64,000 nt of DNA from Candidatus Companilactobacillus pullicola (GCA_019116025.1 DXCM01000077.1:1-64000), one strand, 5' to 3'. Counted from the stretch's first letter, positions 16,395 through 25,647 are shown. A program made the numbers and translations. Notes: generated by a model from the sequence alone, not told the origin.

Positions 16395-16589
16395 ATGAAA
16401 AGAGGCATAATCGGTTCCATTATCGGAAGCGCATTAGTCATTATCTGGATAGTCCTCGGCTTTGGAAATCTATTATTAATAGTTTTAGCCGGATTAGTGG
16501 GTTATCTAATCGCTACGATAACTGGATCATCTCAAGATAAAACAGACCTACGAACTAGGATCACCAAAATTTTACAAATAAAGGAGTAA
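16395..16589 (+). CDS. DUF2273-family small membrane protein
   Basis: The 64-aa product has two hydrophobic helices (GSIIGSALVIIWIVLGFGN and LLIVLAGLVGYLIATI) and a short charged tail. DUF2273 proteins are usual members of amaP-asp23 operons. GAGGATAATAAT lies before the ATG at 16395; a longer frame upstream is unlikely because it overlaps amaP. Function is unknown beyond envelope stress. Confidence 0.82.
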   Translation: MKRGIIGSIIGSALVIIWIVLGFGNLLLIVLAGLVGYLIATITGSSQDKTDLRTRITKILQIKE

Positions 16590-16592
16590 ATC

Positions 16593-17006
16593 ATGGCAGT
16601 ACAACCGTTAAACGCCGATTTAATAAAGAATAGTAAATTAAAATTTAATGAAGACGTAATCGCTAAAATTGCTGGCATGGCGATCCGAGATATCGACGGC
16701 ATCCTTTCAATGAATGGCAACGTCTTTGACAACATTGCTGATAAAATTCGTAGTAAAGAAGATATTACTAAGGGCATCGATGTCGATGTAGGAGAAAAAC
16801 AAGCCGCATTGGATCTGGAAGTAATTCTCGAATACGGCAAAGATGCACATCAAGTTTTCAAAAATATCTTGCATGAAGTTAGTTCTGCCATTGAGAGCAT
16901 GACTGGACTCAAAGTCATTGAAACTAACGTTTATATCAGTGACGTCATGACCAAAAAGGAATGGCAACAACAGAACAAAAATAACGACAATAATCGTGTA
17001 AATTAG
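16593..17006 (+). CDS. Asp23/Gls24-family envelope stress protein, first copy
   Basis: The 137-aa product has the Asp23 family core: LKFNEDVIAKIAGMAIRDIDGIL near residue 14, VDVGEKQAALDLEVILEYGKD near residue 65, and VIETNVYISDVM near the end. Asp23 proteins bind AmaP at the membrane under alkaline or envelope stress. The second copy downstream shares the IDGxLSLNG and LEYGK blocks. AAAGGAG precedes the ATG, 3 bp after the previous stop. Confidence 0.92.
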   Translation: MAVQPLNADLIKNSKLKFNEDVIAKIAGMAIRDIDGILSMNGNVFDNIADKIRSKEDITKGIDVDVGEKQAALDLEVILEYGKDAHQVFKNILHEVSSAIESMTGLKVIETNVYISDVMTKKEWQQQNKNNDNNRVN

Positions 17007-17021
17007 AAAAGAGGCCTAACT

Positions 17022-17441
17022 ATGACTAACGCACAAGCAAACAATCAAGAAAATTCAATCCAAAAGGAACTAAATTTTTCAGATAAAGTTTTAGAAAGAA
17101 TTGCTAGCCAAACAGCCCATTCTATTGATGGAGTTCTGTCTTTAAACGGCGGTGCTATCAGTAATTTAACCGACCGCTTCATTGATAATCCTACCAAAGG
17201 TGTGAACGTGGATAACGATGATGACAAATTATCATTCGAATTAAAAGCCATTTTAGAATATGGCAAATCAGCACCTCAAATTTTTGATAGAATCGTGAAT
17301 AACGTTGCCCATTCTGTAAAAGAAATGACCGGTAAAGAAGTCGATAAAATCACATTAAACGTCGATGATTTGATGACTAATGCTGAATGGAAAAAACAAC
17401 AATCTAATAATAAGAACGAAGATTCAAAAGAATCCGAATAA
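17022..17441 (+). CDS. Asp23/Gls24-family envelope stress protein, second copy
   Basis: The 139-aa product is a paralogue of the preceding gene, with SDKVLERIASQTAHSIDGVLSL, LSFELKAILEYGK and ITLNVDDLMTNAEW. Asp23 family proteins often occur in pairs in this operon type. AAAGAGG lies before the ATG. It ends the operon; a strong hairpin terminator follows. Confidence 0.92.
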   Translation: MTNAQANNQENSIQKELNFSDKVLERIASQTAHSIDGVLSLNGGAISNLTDRFIDNPTKGVNVDNDDDKLSFELKAILEYGKSAPQIFDRIVNNVAHSVKEMTGKEVDKITLNVDDLMTNAEWKKQQSNNKNEDSKESE

Positions 17442-17462
17442 ATTCTTCCTCCTTCAGGGAAA

Positions 17463-17501
17463 ATAAAAAAGCTGTTGATAATCATATCAACAGCTTTTTT
17501 G
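17463..17501 (+). terminator. Terminator of the amaP-asp23 operon
   Basis: AAAAAAGCTGTTGAT and ATCAACAGCTTTTTT form a perfect stem around a short loop, ending in a T run, 22 bp after the last Asp23 stop. Confidence 0.85.
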
Positions 17502-17696
17502 GTTCTACACTATTAAATAAAGCTTTTAAATAACAAATAAAAACGACCTCTATTAAGAAATCCAAACATGTATATCTTGAATAACCAATAGTAGTGGTAT
17601 TTTTAATTTAAAATTTCCATTTCATTGTCATCATATAGAGATAACTGTCCCTAGTTACTGCATCTCTGCACAGTAATATTAAACCCAAGTATCTAG

Positions 17697-17871
17697 TCGG
17701 TAGTAAAAAATCTGTGGGCCCTAAGTGGTGAAATTCTTCTTAGCTTGCGTCAGCAAGGTTAGAAGAAGACCGAGCTTAGAGATCCATGATTACGCACAAA
17801 GTGCGGAATTATTAGCTCTAAGTCGTGTCCACCACGTTCCAGCGGCCCACAGATTTTTTACTACCGACGGC
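17697..17871. repeat. Dispersed repeat family A, full copy
   Basis: The element begins GGTAGTAAAAAATCTGTGGGCC and ends GGCCCACAGATTTTTTACTACC, giving terminal inverted repeats of about 22 bp. Between them are a hairpin (TTCTTCTTAGCTTGC/GCAAGGTTAGAAGAA) and an imperfect fold around GAGCTTAGAGA/ATTAGCTCTAAG. The right half is nearly identical to that at 6770-6852. No coding frame of interest is inside. The remaining bases between 17502 and 17927 show nothing else I can name. Confidence 0.7.
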
Positions 17872-17927
17872 ACATTTCACCACATCAGTTAGTATTCACG
17901 TCTCAACCAAATTCGAGTAAGAATCCA

Positions 17928-18383
17928 TCAGTGATTTTTTCGTTCTAAATACCTCTTTAAAGGTGGATAAATCTTATTGGCAATTGCTTCTGCGATGATA
18001 AAACCAATTGCCAATGACAACCCGACTGTCAAAGCTTTAATTAGATCATGTCCTGCTAAAGAATCATTTCCTAATGTAAAGTTCTTCATACTGTCATAAA
18101 TGATTGCTCCTGGAACCAAGGATACCAAACACGGAACATAAAAAATATTAACTGGTGCTCTTACTAAAATAGCAGCTAGATTCCCTAATAGTCCAATCAC
18201 AACCGCAGATAAGAGATTCGGCATGATTACTCCAGGATTACTCTTATCAGCAATAATATACACGACCCAGGCAATCGCACCGATTAAACCAGCTGGCATC
18301 AGTGTTCTTCTGGGATTATTAGTCACAATTCCAAAACCGACACTGGACAAAAAGCCAAAAACAAAGCCTAACAATATTTGCAT
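17928..18383 (-). CDS. Threonine/serine exporter, small subunit (ThrE C-terminal half)
   Basis: The 151-aa product has four or five hydrophobic helices (FVFGFLSSVGFGIVTN, LIGAIAWVVYII, VVIGLLGNLAAILV, GLSLAIGFIIAEAI) and matches the ThrE_2/DUF3815 half of split threonine/serine exporters. GGGAGG lies before the ATG, 2 bp from the stop of the upstream partner. The pair would form one inner-membrane exporter. Confidence 0.85.
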   Translation of the reverse strand: MQILLGFVFGFLSSVGFGIVTNNPRRTLMPAGLIGAIAWVVYIIADKSNPGVIMPNLLSAVVIGLLGNLAAILVRAPVNIFYVPCLVSLVPGAIIYDSMKNFTLGNDSLAGHDLIKALTVGLSLAIGFIIAEAIANKIYPPLKRYLERKNH

Positions 18384-18385
18384 TT

Positions 18386-19150
18386 TTATCCTCCCATAGC
18401 TGCTTTAATCAAAATTTGGCCAATGACAACACCACTTCCGATAGAAAGTCCTGACATAATCGCATCGGTTGCTCTGACAAGACCGGAAATAGTATTTTTT
18501 TCAATAATCTCTCGAAGCGAATTAGTCATTGGAACTCCTGGAACTAAAGGCATCAACGCACTAATAATTATATTGTTAGCACTAGCCGCAATTCCTACAT
18601 CCATTAAGACGTGTGCCAAGATACTGATAGTCAAACCACCCATAGCCACGGCGATGTAAGGAATCTTAGAATGTTTACCGACAACTCGTGCTACAAAATA
18701 TCCCAAAATACCAACAAAGAATGACAGAAATAGATCAAACCAAGTTGCTTTGAATAATAACATTGGCGCTACTGAAACTAAACCAGCTCCTAAATATTTT
18801 TCAAACCAGTTAAAGTCAGAAGTATCGTATTCGACATCTGTTACGGCCGCTTTTAATTCTTTAAAAGTCATTTTATGTTGCGAAAATTCTCGTGACAACG
18901 TATTGATTCGATCAACTTTTTGCAGATTGAAGTCGCCAACTCGGACCTTAAAGATTCTAGTCGTGGCACTCTTTTCTGAGTTCACAAAAACAGCTGTCAT
19001 CGTCGCATGACAAACTATCGGTAAATTCACTGCCCGACCGATATATTCTACTGTATTCTCTACTCGTGAAGTTTCAGCACCATTTTCTAAAAGTACTGCC
19101 CCCACTTGACCACAAAGGGCCACGACATCTTTTTCATCAAAACTATCCAT
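18386..19150 (-). CDS. Threonine/serine exporter, large subunit (ThrE N-terminal half)
   Basis: The 254-aa product has the ThrE/DUF1212 soluble start (VVALCGQVGAVLLENGAETSRVENTV, a conserved GAE(T/S)xR motif near residue 24), followed by several membrane helices from about residue 122. PLVPGVPMTNSLREIIE near residue 205 is a typical ThrE loop. It is co-transcribed with the small half just downstream. GAGGAT precedes the ATG. Substrate is by family only. Confidence 0.87.
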   Translation of the reverse strand: MDSFDEKDVVALCGQVGAVLLENGAETSRVENTVEYIGRAVNLPIVCHATMTAVFVNSEKSATTRIFKVRVGDFNLQKVDRINTLSREFSQHKMTFKELKAAVTDVEYDTSDFNWFEKYLGAGLVSVAPMLLFKATWFDLFLSFFVGILGYFVARVVGKHSKIPYIAVAMGGLTISILAHVLMDVGIAASANNIIISALMPLVPGVPMTNSLREIIEKNTISGLVRATDAIMSGLSIGSGVVIGQILIKAAMGG

Positions 19151-19199
19151 AGTCGTATCCTCAAGTCGATTTTTACTTAATCATACAAGTTTATATAAA

Positions 19200-19227
19200 A
19201 AAAGCCTGCAATATGCTACAGACTTTT
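19200..19227 (-). terminator. Terminator of the NEAT surface protein gene
   Basis: On the minus strand AAGTCTG and CAGGCTT pair (one G-T) around a 10-nt loop and are followed by TTTTTTT. The stem overlaps the last codons and stop of the surface protein gene. Confidence 0.5.
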
Positions 19228-20536
19228 ATTTCTTCAAATATGTTTCTTTCAATAGAACAATCCACAAAACTAAAATTAGACCACCGATAACAACCAAAGC
19301 TACATCAGTTTGCTCACCGGTTTGAGGCAACGTACCTAATTCTTTATTATCAGTCGCTGATTTGTCAGCCTTAACAGTTCCTGCACTACTCAAGCTACTT
19401 AAATCCGATAACAATCCTGAAACATCGGAACTGCTTACGATTCCCGAAATATCCGATGGATTAAGACCATCGAAATTCAAATCAAAATCGAGATTCTTAT
19501 CAAGACCAAAATCCGGTAAGTTCAAAGATACGTTACCAGAGATTGCCTTGCCTAAATCACCTAAATTGTTAATTGGAAAATCAAATTTAAGATAATTACT
19601 GTCCCCTGAACTCGTAAAACTTAAATTAATTGGTTTTTCGTGATTAATATAATTTAACTGAATTGCGTTGTTACCGAATTTCTTCGGATACTTGATCGTC
19701 ATTTCTACATAATAAGTGCCATCAGAATTTTGCATCACCTTGGCCGTATTAGTAAAATAAGGCGAGATCAAAGCACCATCACCATCATTTTTAGCAACCT
19801 GATAAGTTAGTTCTTTAATAACAGTTTTATCATTTGCAGTTGAATTATTACTATTATTAGTAGTATTTGTTGCTTGAGCATTACCAGTTTGTGGTGTCGT
19901 GATAATCTCATTATTGTTGTCACCACTCAAATCACTTTTAATATTGTTGATCGTATTCTGAGCATCATTTAAAGTCGATTTAGTTTCATCTTCTGCATCA
20001 GTAATTGACTTTAAACCATTTAAAAATGTATTAGACTGTTGACTATCTAAACTGCTGGAATCAAATTTGAAATTAACCGTTGCCTTATCAACGTTGAAAT
20101 TCAATAACTTAGTTTGAACTGTCGCTGAAATAGGATTATCCAATTCACTCAAACTTTTAATTTTAAAACTTATATCAACATACTTCTTAGCATTCTTCAT
20201 GTAAGTACTTGAAATGTTTGGTTGTTGATTATCAATTGTAGTTACATTTAAACTGGTCAAATTTGAAACTTCAGCTGTTAATGTAACCTTATAACTACCA
20301 TCATCATTGGGTGTAATAGTTGCACTCTTCGTGAAGAAAGCATCCATCGGTGACAGTAAACTAGAATTTCCCCTATAAACTAAATAATTAATTGTTCGTT
20401 CATTATTGCTATTAGTATCTGCTTGAACTGTTTCTACAATTTTATTTGGTGAATCTGAATCACTGATTCCTGACACGCCAAATATTCCCAAAAGCATCCC
20501 CACAGACAATAGACTAATAACCCACTTTTTCATCAT
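19226..20536 (-). CDS. LPQTG-anchored surface protein with two NEAT-like domains
   Basis: The 436-aa product has a signal peptide (MMKKWVISLLSVGMLLGIFG), two related beta-rich domains (about residues 48-165 and 240-355), a low-complexity linker with TTNNSNNSTAND, and a sortase end LPQTGEQTDV, hydrophobic helix and KETYLKK tail. Both domains follow the NEAT pattern: a TINYLVYRG- or LTYQVAK-type start, S(P)-FF/YFT-A, then DGSYKVTLTAEV or DGTYYVEMTIKY. NEAT domains bind haem or host proteins; I see no clear YxxxY haem motif, so the ligand is open. It stands alone, with a terminator below. Confidence 0.8.
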   Translation of the reverse strand: MMKKWVISLLSVGMLLGIFGVSGISDSDSPNKIVETVQADTNSNNERTINYLVYRGNSSLLSPMDAFFTKSATITPNDDGSYKVTLTAEVSNLTSLNVTTIDNQQPNISSTYMKNAKKYVDISFKIKSLSELDNPISATVQTKLLNFNVDKATVNFKFDSSSLDSQQSNTFLNGLKSITDAEDETKSTLNDAQNTINNIKSDLSGDNNNEIITTPQTGNAQATNTTNNSNNSTANDKTVIKELTYQVAKNDGDGALISPYFTNTAKVMQNSDGTYYVEMTIKYPKKFGNNAIQLNYINHEKPINLSFTSSGDSNYLKFDFPINNLGDLGKAISGNVSLNLPDFGLDKNLDFDLNFDGLNPSDISGIVSSSDVSGLLSDLSSLSSAGTVKADKSATDNKELGTLPQTGEQTDVALVVIGGLILVLWIVLLKETYLKK

Positions 20537-20725
20537 ATCGCCCCTTTATAAACGTATACCAATTTTATCATATATATTATATCGATTTAAAATATTTACA
20601 CTATAATTTCTCATAATAAAAATAAGATTTTCGTTAGAATTATTAAAATAATATTATAGAACATTTGAAATGGCCTTAGAAATAGATATATACTTATTAA
20701 TATCATTTGCAGGAAGGTGACATAT

Positions 20726-21631
20726 ATGAAACAAGGAACAACAATTTTGACACTAGACAATGGCTACCATCTTTGGACTAACACCCAAGGACATGGCGAC
20801 ATCAAATTGCTATGCCTCCATGGTGGACCTGGTGGAAATCACGAATATTGGGAAAACTTTGGTGAAAAGTTAGCTGACTTAGGCGTTCAAGTAACCATGT
20901 ACGACCAACTAGGATCATGGTATTCAGATCAACCCGACTATAGCGACCCCGAAATCGCTAAAAAATATCTGACATACGATTACTTCCTAGAAGAAGTTGA
21001 AGAAGTTAGACAAAAGCTAGGCTTAGATAACTTTTATCTAATCGGACAATCATGGGGTGGCGCATTAGTTCAAATGTACGCTGCTAAATACGGACAACAC
21101 CTTAAAGGTGCTATCATTTCAAGTATGGTTGACGAAATCGACGAATATGTCACAAACGTTAACAAGTGCCGCTTAGACACATTAGGTCCCGACAAAGTTA
21201 AGTATATGCAAGACATCGAAGCAAAGAACGACTTGTCAGACCCTACATATCAAAGTTACGTTGATATTTTAAATGCTGAATACGTTGATCGTAAACAACC
21301 AACAGCCATCAGACATTTAATCGACACAACAGCCACAGCCGTTTATAACGTATTCCAAGGCGACAACGAATTCGTTATTACAGGAAAATTAAAAGACTGG
21401 CACTTCAGAAAACACCTTAAAGAAATCACAGTACCAACATTGTTAACATTCGGTGAACATGAAACAATGCCAATCGCAACAGCAAAGATCATGCAAAAAG
21501 AAATTCCACATGCAAGATTAGTAACAACACCCAACGGTGGACATCATCATATGATCGACAATGCACCAGTTTACTTCGATCATTTGGAACAATTTATTAA
21601 AGACGTTGAAAGCGGCAATTTCAAAGATTAG
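20726..21631 (+). CDS. pepI: Proline iminopeptidase
   Basis: The 301-aa product is an alpha/beta hydrolase of the prolyl aminopeptidase family, typical of lactobacilli. It has the oxyanion motif HGGPGGNHEYW near residue 35, nucleophile GQSWGG near residue 105, and a C-terminal GGHHHMI with the catalytic His. It removes N-terminal proline from peptides in the cytoplasm. A GTG three codons earlier overlaps the AGGAAGG site, so the ATG at 20726 is preferred. The stop codon is followed directly by a family B repeat. Confidence 0.93.
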   Translation: MKQGTTILTLDNGYHLWTNTQGHGDIKLLCLHGGPGGNHEYWENFGEKLADLGVQVTMYDQLGSWYSDQPDYSDPEIAKKYLTYDYFLEEVEEVRQKLGLDNFYLIGQSWGGALVQMYAAKYGQHLKGAIISSMVDEIDEYVTNVNKCRLDTLGPDKVKYMQDIEAKNDLSDPTYQSYVDILNAEYVDRKQPTAIRHLIDTTATAVYNVFQGDNEFVITGKLKDWHFRKHLKEITVPTLLTFGEHETMPIATAKIMQKEIPHARLVTTPNGGHHHMIDNAPVYFDHLEQFIKDVESGNFKD

Positions 21632-21760
21632 AGCGTGGAACAAGGGCGCTCAGCCTCCGAGGATTTGCCTAAGAACTGGAATTAGCCGCCGAACTTGCGG
21701 ATGATTTCAGTTCTGTAGCAAACCACAGGAGGTTGCCCTTGTGGAACGCGTTTCCACTAT
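21632..21760 (-). repeat. Dispersed repeat family B, inverted copy
   Basis: This is the reverse complement of the element at 11513-11641, with conserved blocks CGCTCAGCCTCCGAGGATTTGC, CTGTAGCAAACC, GAGGTTGCCC and ACGCGTTTCCACTAT. Its centre folds (AAGAACTGGAATT / GATTTCAGTTCT). It starts on the base after the pepI stop codon. Confidence 0.7.
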
Positions 21761-21870
21761 ATTGCATAGAACCATGGTTATCTCCCTAAGTACATTGGTA
21801 ATTACCCTAAAAAAATCCAAACTTAGCAATAACCAAGAAAACATGTTAAACTTAGTCTTTCAAATCTAAC

Positions 21871-21906
21871 AAAAATAGCCACCCAGAAATGGGTGGTTAT
21901 TTTTAT
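21871..21906. terminator. Terminator between pepI and ppk
   Basis: AAAAATAGCCACCC and GGGTGGTTATTTTT pair around AGAAAT, with T runs on both strands. The position suits the end of rightward pepI transcription and leftward ppk. Confidence 0.8.
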
Positions 21907-21975
21907 ATCCAATATTCAAATAAAAGGCAAAAAAAATAGAACTCATGACGAATTCTATAAAAAATCCCCAAATTT

Positions 21976-23979
21976 TTAATTTGTTTTAACGTACTTTCTC
22001 CACTTCAAACGACTTAGCCAAGTCTGCTGTGCAGAAATTCCATTATCATTCTCTTCTTTGACATAATCTCCATCGGAATCTAACCAATAAGAGTTCTCTG
22101 TATCTTTCAAGAAAGTATTGATAATCTTATTTAATTTCACTTTAGATTTTTCCTCAACGATCGGAACGGCCAACTCGACACGACGATCCAAATTTCTCGT
22201 CATCATATCAGCTGATGAGATCCAAACATCAGTATGATCCTTACCATATTGGAATTTAAAGATACGACTGTGTTCCAATAATTGTCCGACAATACTCTTA
22301 ACTCGAATATCTTCTTTAGGACCACAGATACCAATCTTCAAAGAACATGGACCTCTGACGATCATTCTAAATGGCAAGCCTTGTCGAGCAGCTTTATAAA
22401 TAGCACTAATGATTTCAACATCAGTTAAACCATTGACCTTCATGAAGACTCCACCTTGACCATCACGTAGATATGCTTCAGTGGCTAATCTGATATTTTC
22501 AATTATCATATTTTTAATACCATCTGGCGATGTCACTAGTAGATTATATTCAACCTTAGTTTCATTCACTAGATGATCGAAAAATCTCGTTGCGTCATCG
22601 ATGTACATTTGATTACTTGTGAAATAGCTCAAATCGGAGAAACCATTAGCAGTAATAGCATTATAATTACCCGTTCCAACTTGAACATACCCTCTATTGT
22701 CGCCATGTAAGACCAAACAGATCTTTGAATGAACTTTATTAACCTTATCACCGAATAAAACTTTGACGCCGGCTTCACGTAAGAATTTGGTTACTTCAAT
22801 ATTATGAACTTCATCAAATCTAGCTTTCAGTTCAACAACAGCGGTAACCTCGATACCTTTATCAGAGGCTTCTTTCAACAGTCTCAACAAATCGGAATCC
22901 TTCTCCGTTCGATAAATGGTAATAAAAATTTTTGTCGTCTTTGGATCCTGTACAGCCGCTTCCAAATAATCGATAAAGACACTGTAAGAGTCATATGGAT
23001 ACTGAACTAATAATGAAGAATGTTTCAAATAGTCCAAGATATTCTTCGACGGATTCCACTTCAAAGCTTTGAAAGGTGGAAAGACAAGCTCCGCATGATC
23101 ACGGTAACGCTTGAACAATGTATTAAGAAATTTAATATCCACGGGACCTGGTATCTTGTAGACACTCTTCTTGCTGATATCAAACAATTTAGCAAAGTAT
23201 TCACGACTGTGACTTTCACCGTTGCAGGCAAATTCCACACGCATAATATTCCGCAATTCTCTGGTATCAACGTAATTGATCATCTTATTCAGATATTCGT
23301 CATCTGTCATATCTTTGCTTAAAAAGTCATATGGCTTGTTCTGATCGTAAGTCACACGGAAAACGTAAGTCTTCTTGATCTTGTATTTTCTGATCAAATC
23401 AGTCGCAACATGACGAATAACGTCCTCAATCAAAATATAGTGATTGTCGACGCCAGTCTCTACTAACCGATCCAAATCTTCTGGAATCGGGGTGGTATAA
23501 ATATGATGCGGTGTTTCCATTAATAAATTTAAATTGCGACGATACTTATAAGTTTTCGAGAATCGTTGCATATCAAGTCGAGGCAAAATTTTCTTACTAA
23601 AATACTTTTTAACAGTTTTCTTTTCAGAATCCTTCAATTCATCGTACTTTAGAATGTAGAACAATTTTCTATCACGTGCATCTTTCATCGACGCATCATA
23701 TTTTTTGTACTGCTTAGCAATATTTCTAGAGTTAAATTCATAAACCAAACTAAGAACCTCATCACCAGTTAGATCAGTTCTTTTCTCAGTCTTATTATTA
23801 ATAACCATACTATCAATATTGTGCATTCTTACTCGGAAGAATTCATCTAAGTTGTTTGAAGCAATGGACAAAAAACGTAGTCTTTCTAAAAGTGGCACAT
23901 CACTATCATAGGCTTGATCAATTACTCGATTATCAAATAGTATCCAGCTTAAATCGCGATTATAAAATTTCCGTTTCAT
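21976..23979 (-). CDS. ppk: Polyphosphate kinase 1
   Basis: The 667-aa product makes inorganic polyphosphate from ATP. Visible PPK1 features are the N-terminal NRDLSWILFDNRVIDQA, the first histidine segment GDKVNKVHSKICLV near residue 418, and the second histidine segment YGKDHTDVWISSADMMTRNLDRRVELAVPI near residue 570, in the phospholipase-D-like fold. Length is near the family norm. It is downstream of a DUF2252 gene by 7 bp, so the two form an operon. No exopolyphosphatase gene is nearby. Confidence 0.93.
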   Translation of the reverse strand: MKRKFYNRDLSWILFDNRVIDQAYDSDVPLLERLRFLSIASNNLDEFFRVRMHNIDSMVINNKTEKRTDLTGDEVLSLVYEFNSRNIAKQYKKYDASMKDARDRKLFYILKYDELKDSEKKTVKKYFSKKILPRLDMQRFSKTYKYRRNLNLLMETPHHIYTTPIPEDLDRLVETGVDNHYILIEDVIRHVATDLIRKYKIKKTYVFRVTYDQNKPYDFLSKDMTDDEYLNKMINYVDTRELRNIMRVEFACNGESHSREYFAKLFDISKKSVYKIPGPVDIKFLNTLFKRYRDHAELVFPPFKALKWNPSKNILDYLKHSSLLVQYPYDSYSVFIDYLEAAVQDPKTTKIFITIYRTEKDSDLLRLLKEASDKGIEVTAVVELKARFDEVHNIEVTKFLREAGVKVLFGDKVNKVHSKICLVLHGDNRGYVQVGTGNYNAITANGFSDLSYFTSNQMYIDDATRFFDHLVNETKVEYNLLVTSPDGIKNMIIENIRLATEAYLRDGQGGVFMKVNGLTDVEIISAIYKAARQGLPFRMIVRGPCSLKIGICGPKEDIRVKSIVGQLLEHSRIFKFQYGKDHTDVWISSADMMTRNLDRRVELAVPIVEEKSKVKLNKIINTFLKDTENSYWLDSDGDYVKEENDNGISAQQTWLSRLKWRKYVKTN

Positions 23980-23986
23980 TTAATGA

Positions 23987-25357
23987 CTACCCTTCATCTT
24001 TTAAATCCTTCTTGAATGATTCAAAATCGTACTCCACTTGTTGAGCATAACTGTTGGTGAAATTCATCAATGAATTAGCTATATCAGTATATTCTTCGCC
24101 AAATCCTATGATCAATGGATAATTTGGTGAGTGTGAATGCGCTCTGGCAAGGAGAATGACACAGACCTTTGTATAATCCTTGAATGATTCAAAATCTAGT
24201 TTATCTAAATTAATAGATGATTTCATATCCTTAAATTGACGCATGTAAAAACTGTATTGCTCAGTATCAAAGGCTCCTAAAAACGGATCGGAGGCACTCT
24301 GCAGAATCAATTGACTGTTAACAATATTCTGACCCTGACTAATTTTACTATCGAAATACAATTCATCATTGTTATAGATAGGTAAAGCCTGTTTAGCTTG
24401 TAAAACCAAGTAGTTACTATCCAAATCCCTCAATAGAATTAAATAGCAAAGTGTTCCAACGCTGCCGACTCCAACGATATGACGAGCAATATCTATAATT
24501 TTAAAGTCTTCTAAGAACAGTCTAACATCGCTACGTTGGTTTTTCTTATACTTTTCGTATCCGCGAGCAACACTCTTGTAATCTTTCTTACTGATATGTT
24601 GCGTAACAGGTTTATTCTCTATGAAACGAAGCTGACCATCATGCATTTCAGTATATTTCTCAATAACTAACTTAGAATTACTCTTCTGAGCCTTCTTGAT
24701 GCTTTTAGCAATCATATTATTGAAAGACTCTTGAAAATATTCTTCGTTATCTTTAAGTTTACCAAATATCTCCGTTATATTTTGAAGTGTATTCGGTAAA
24801 ATAAAACGTTTCATTTCCGAAATCTTTGTCATGTGCTTTAGAGTATCAAAATAAGTATTCACAACTGTTAAAAGATATTTTTGGACTTCATCCTCATCAA
24901 ATCCATGTGCACGAGCAACTAGAAGGGCACTGACTAAAAGACGTTTTAGATCATATTCCCAATGTCCTAAATGCGCCTCATCAAAATCGTTCATATCAAA
25001 CAACAGTTGTCCTTCAGATGAACCGTAGAAACCAAAGTTTCCCAAATGAGCATCCCCACCAACTAGAACACGAATACCACTGTTCTCATTTCTTGAGAGA
25101 TCATAATGCATCACATCAACAGTTCCGCGGAAAAAAGCAAAAACTGACTTGGACATTCTTTCACGTTTAACTTCTAACAATTCAGGAACTAATAGTTTGT
25201 TTTTGATATTTAATATTTTATGAATGTTTCTCTTTTTAGGTTTAAATGTATTGAATGAATCAGATACTGCCGTCGCAAAAAAGCGACCTTTAATAATTAA
25301 GCGTTCAGTACTCTTAAACGCATCAGTATCTTGGAAAGTATATGGTGTATTAATCAT
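23987..25357 (-). CDS. DUF2252-family protein
   Basis: The 456-aa product has the DUF2252 core: FFRGTVDVMHYDL near residue 75, GGDAHLGNFGFY near residue 99, and LLFDMNDFDEAHLGHWEYDLKRL near residue 117. The HxGN and DxND-like order resembles the catalytic and metal-binding loops of aminoglycoside-phosphotransferase-like kinases, so a phosphotransfer role is plausible but unproved. It is followed by ppk in a two-gene operon, which suggests a polyphosphate- or stress-linked job. GAGGTG precedes the ATG. The 290 bp upstream is AT-rich and holds two divergent promoters that I cannot place exactly. Confidence 0.8.
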   Translation of the reverse strand: MINTPYTFQDTDAFKSTERLIIKGRFFATAVSDSFNTFKPKKRNIHKILNIKNKLLVPELLEVKRERMSKSVFAFFRGTVDVMHYDLSRNENSGIRVLVGGDAHLGNFGFYGSSEGQLLFDMNDFDEAHLGHWEYDLKRLLVSALLVARAHGFDEDEVQKYLLTVVNTYFDTLKHMTKISEMKRFILPNTLQNITEIFGKLKDNEEYFQESFNNMIAKSIKKAQKSNSKLVIEKYTEMHDGQLRFIENKPVTQHISKKDYKSVARGYEKYKKNQRSDVRLFLEDFKIIDIARHIVGVGSVGTLCYLILLRDLDSNYLVLQAKQALPIYNNDELYFDSKISQGQNIVNSQLILQSASDPFLGAFDTEQYSFYMRQFKDMKSSINLDKLDFESFKDYTKVCVILLARAHSHSPNYPLIIGFGEEYTDIANSLMNFTNSYAQQVEYDFESFKKDLKDEG

Positions 25358-25647
25358 GCCTCTATCACCTCAATTTGTATTATACAATAGCTGACAATGA
25401 TAACTATTGTCTTTAAGTACTTTTTTCTAAAAATATTATATTAGCCAAATATATTTTTTAAGTATAGTTTAACTTTTATCAAAAAAGAAATATATTTCTC
25501 TTCAATATTGCGCCTTAAAGATGGAAAAACGGTGAATGATTTGTAAAACTTTAATGTTTTCAAAATGAATTTTTCCATAACGTCTAATTTTACGCTTTCT
25601 GACTAAAAAAGTGTAATTATAAGGTCGCACAAGAAGGGTGTGATCGT

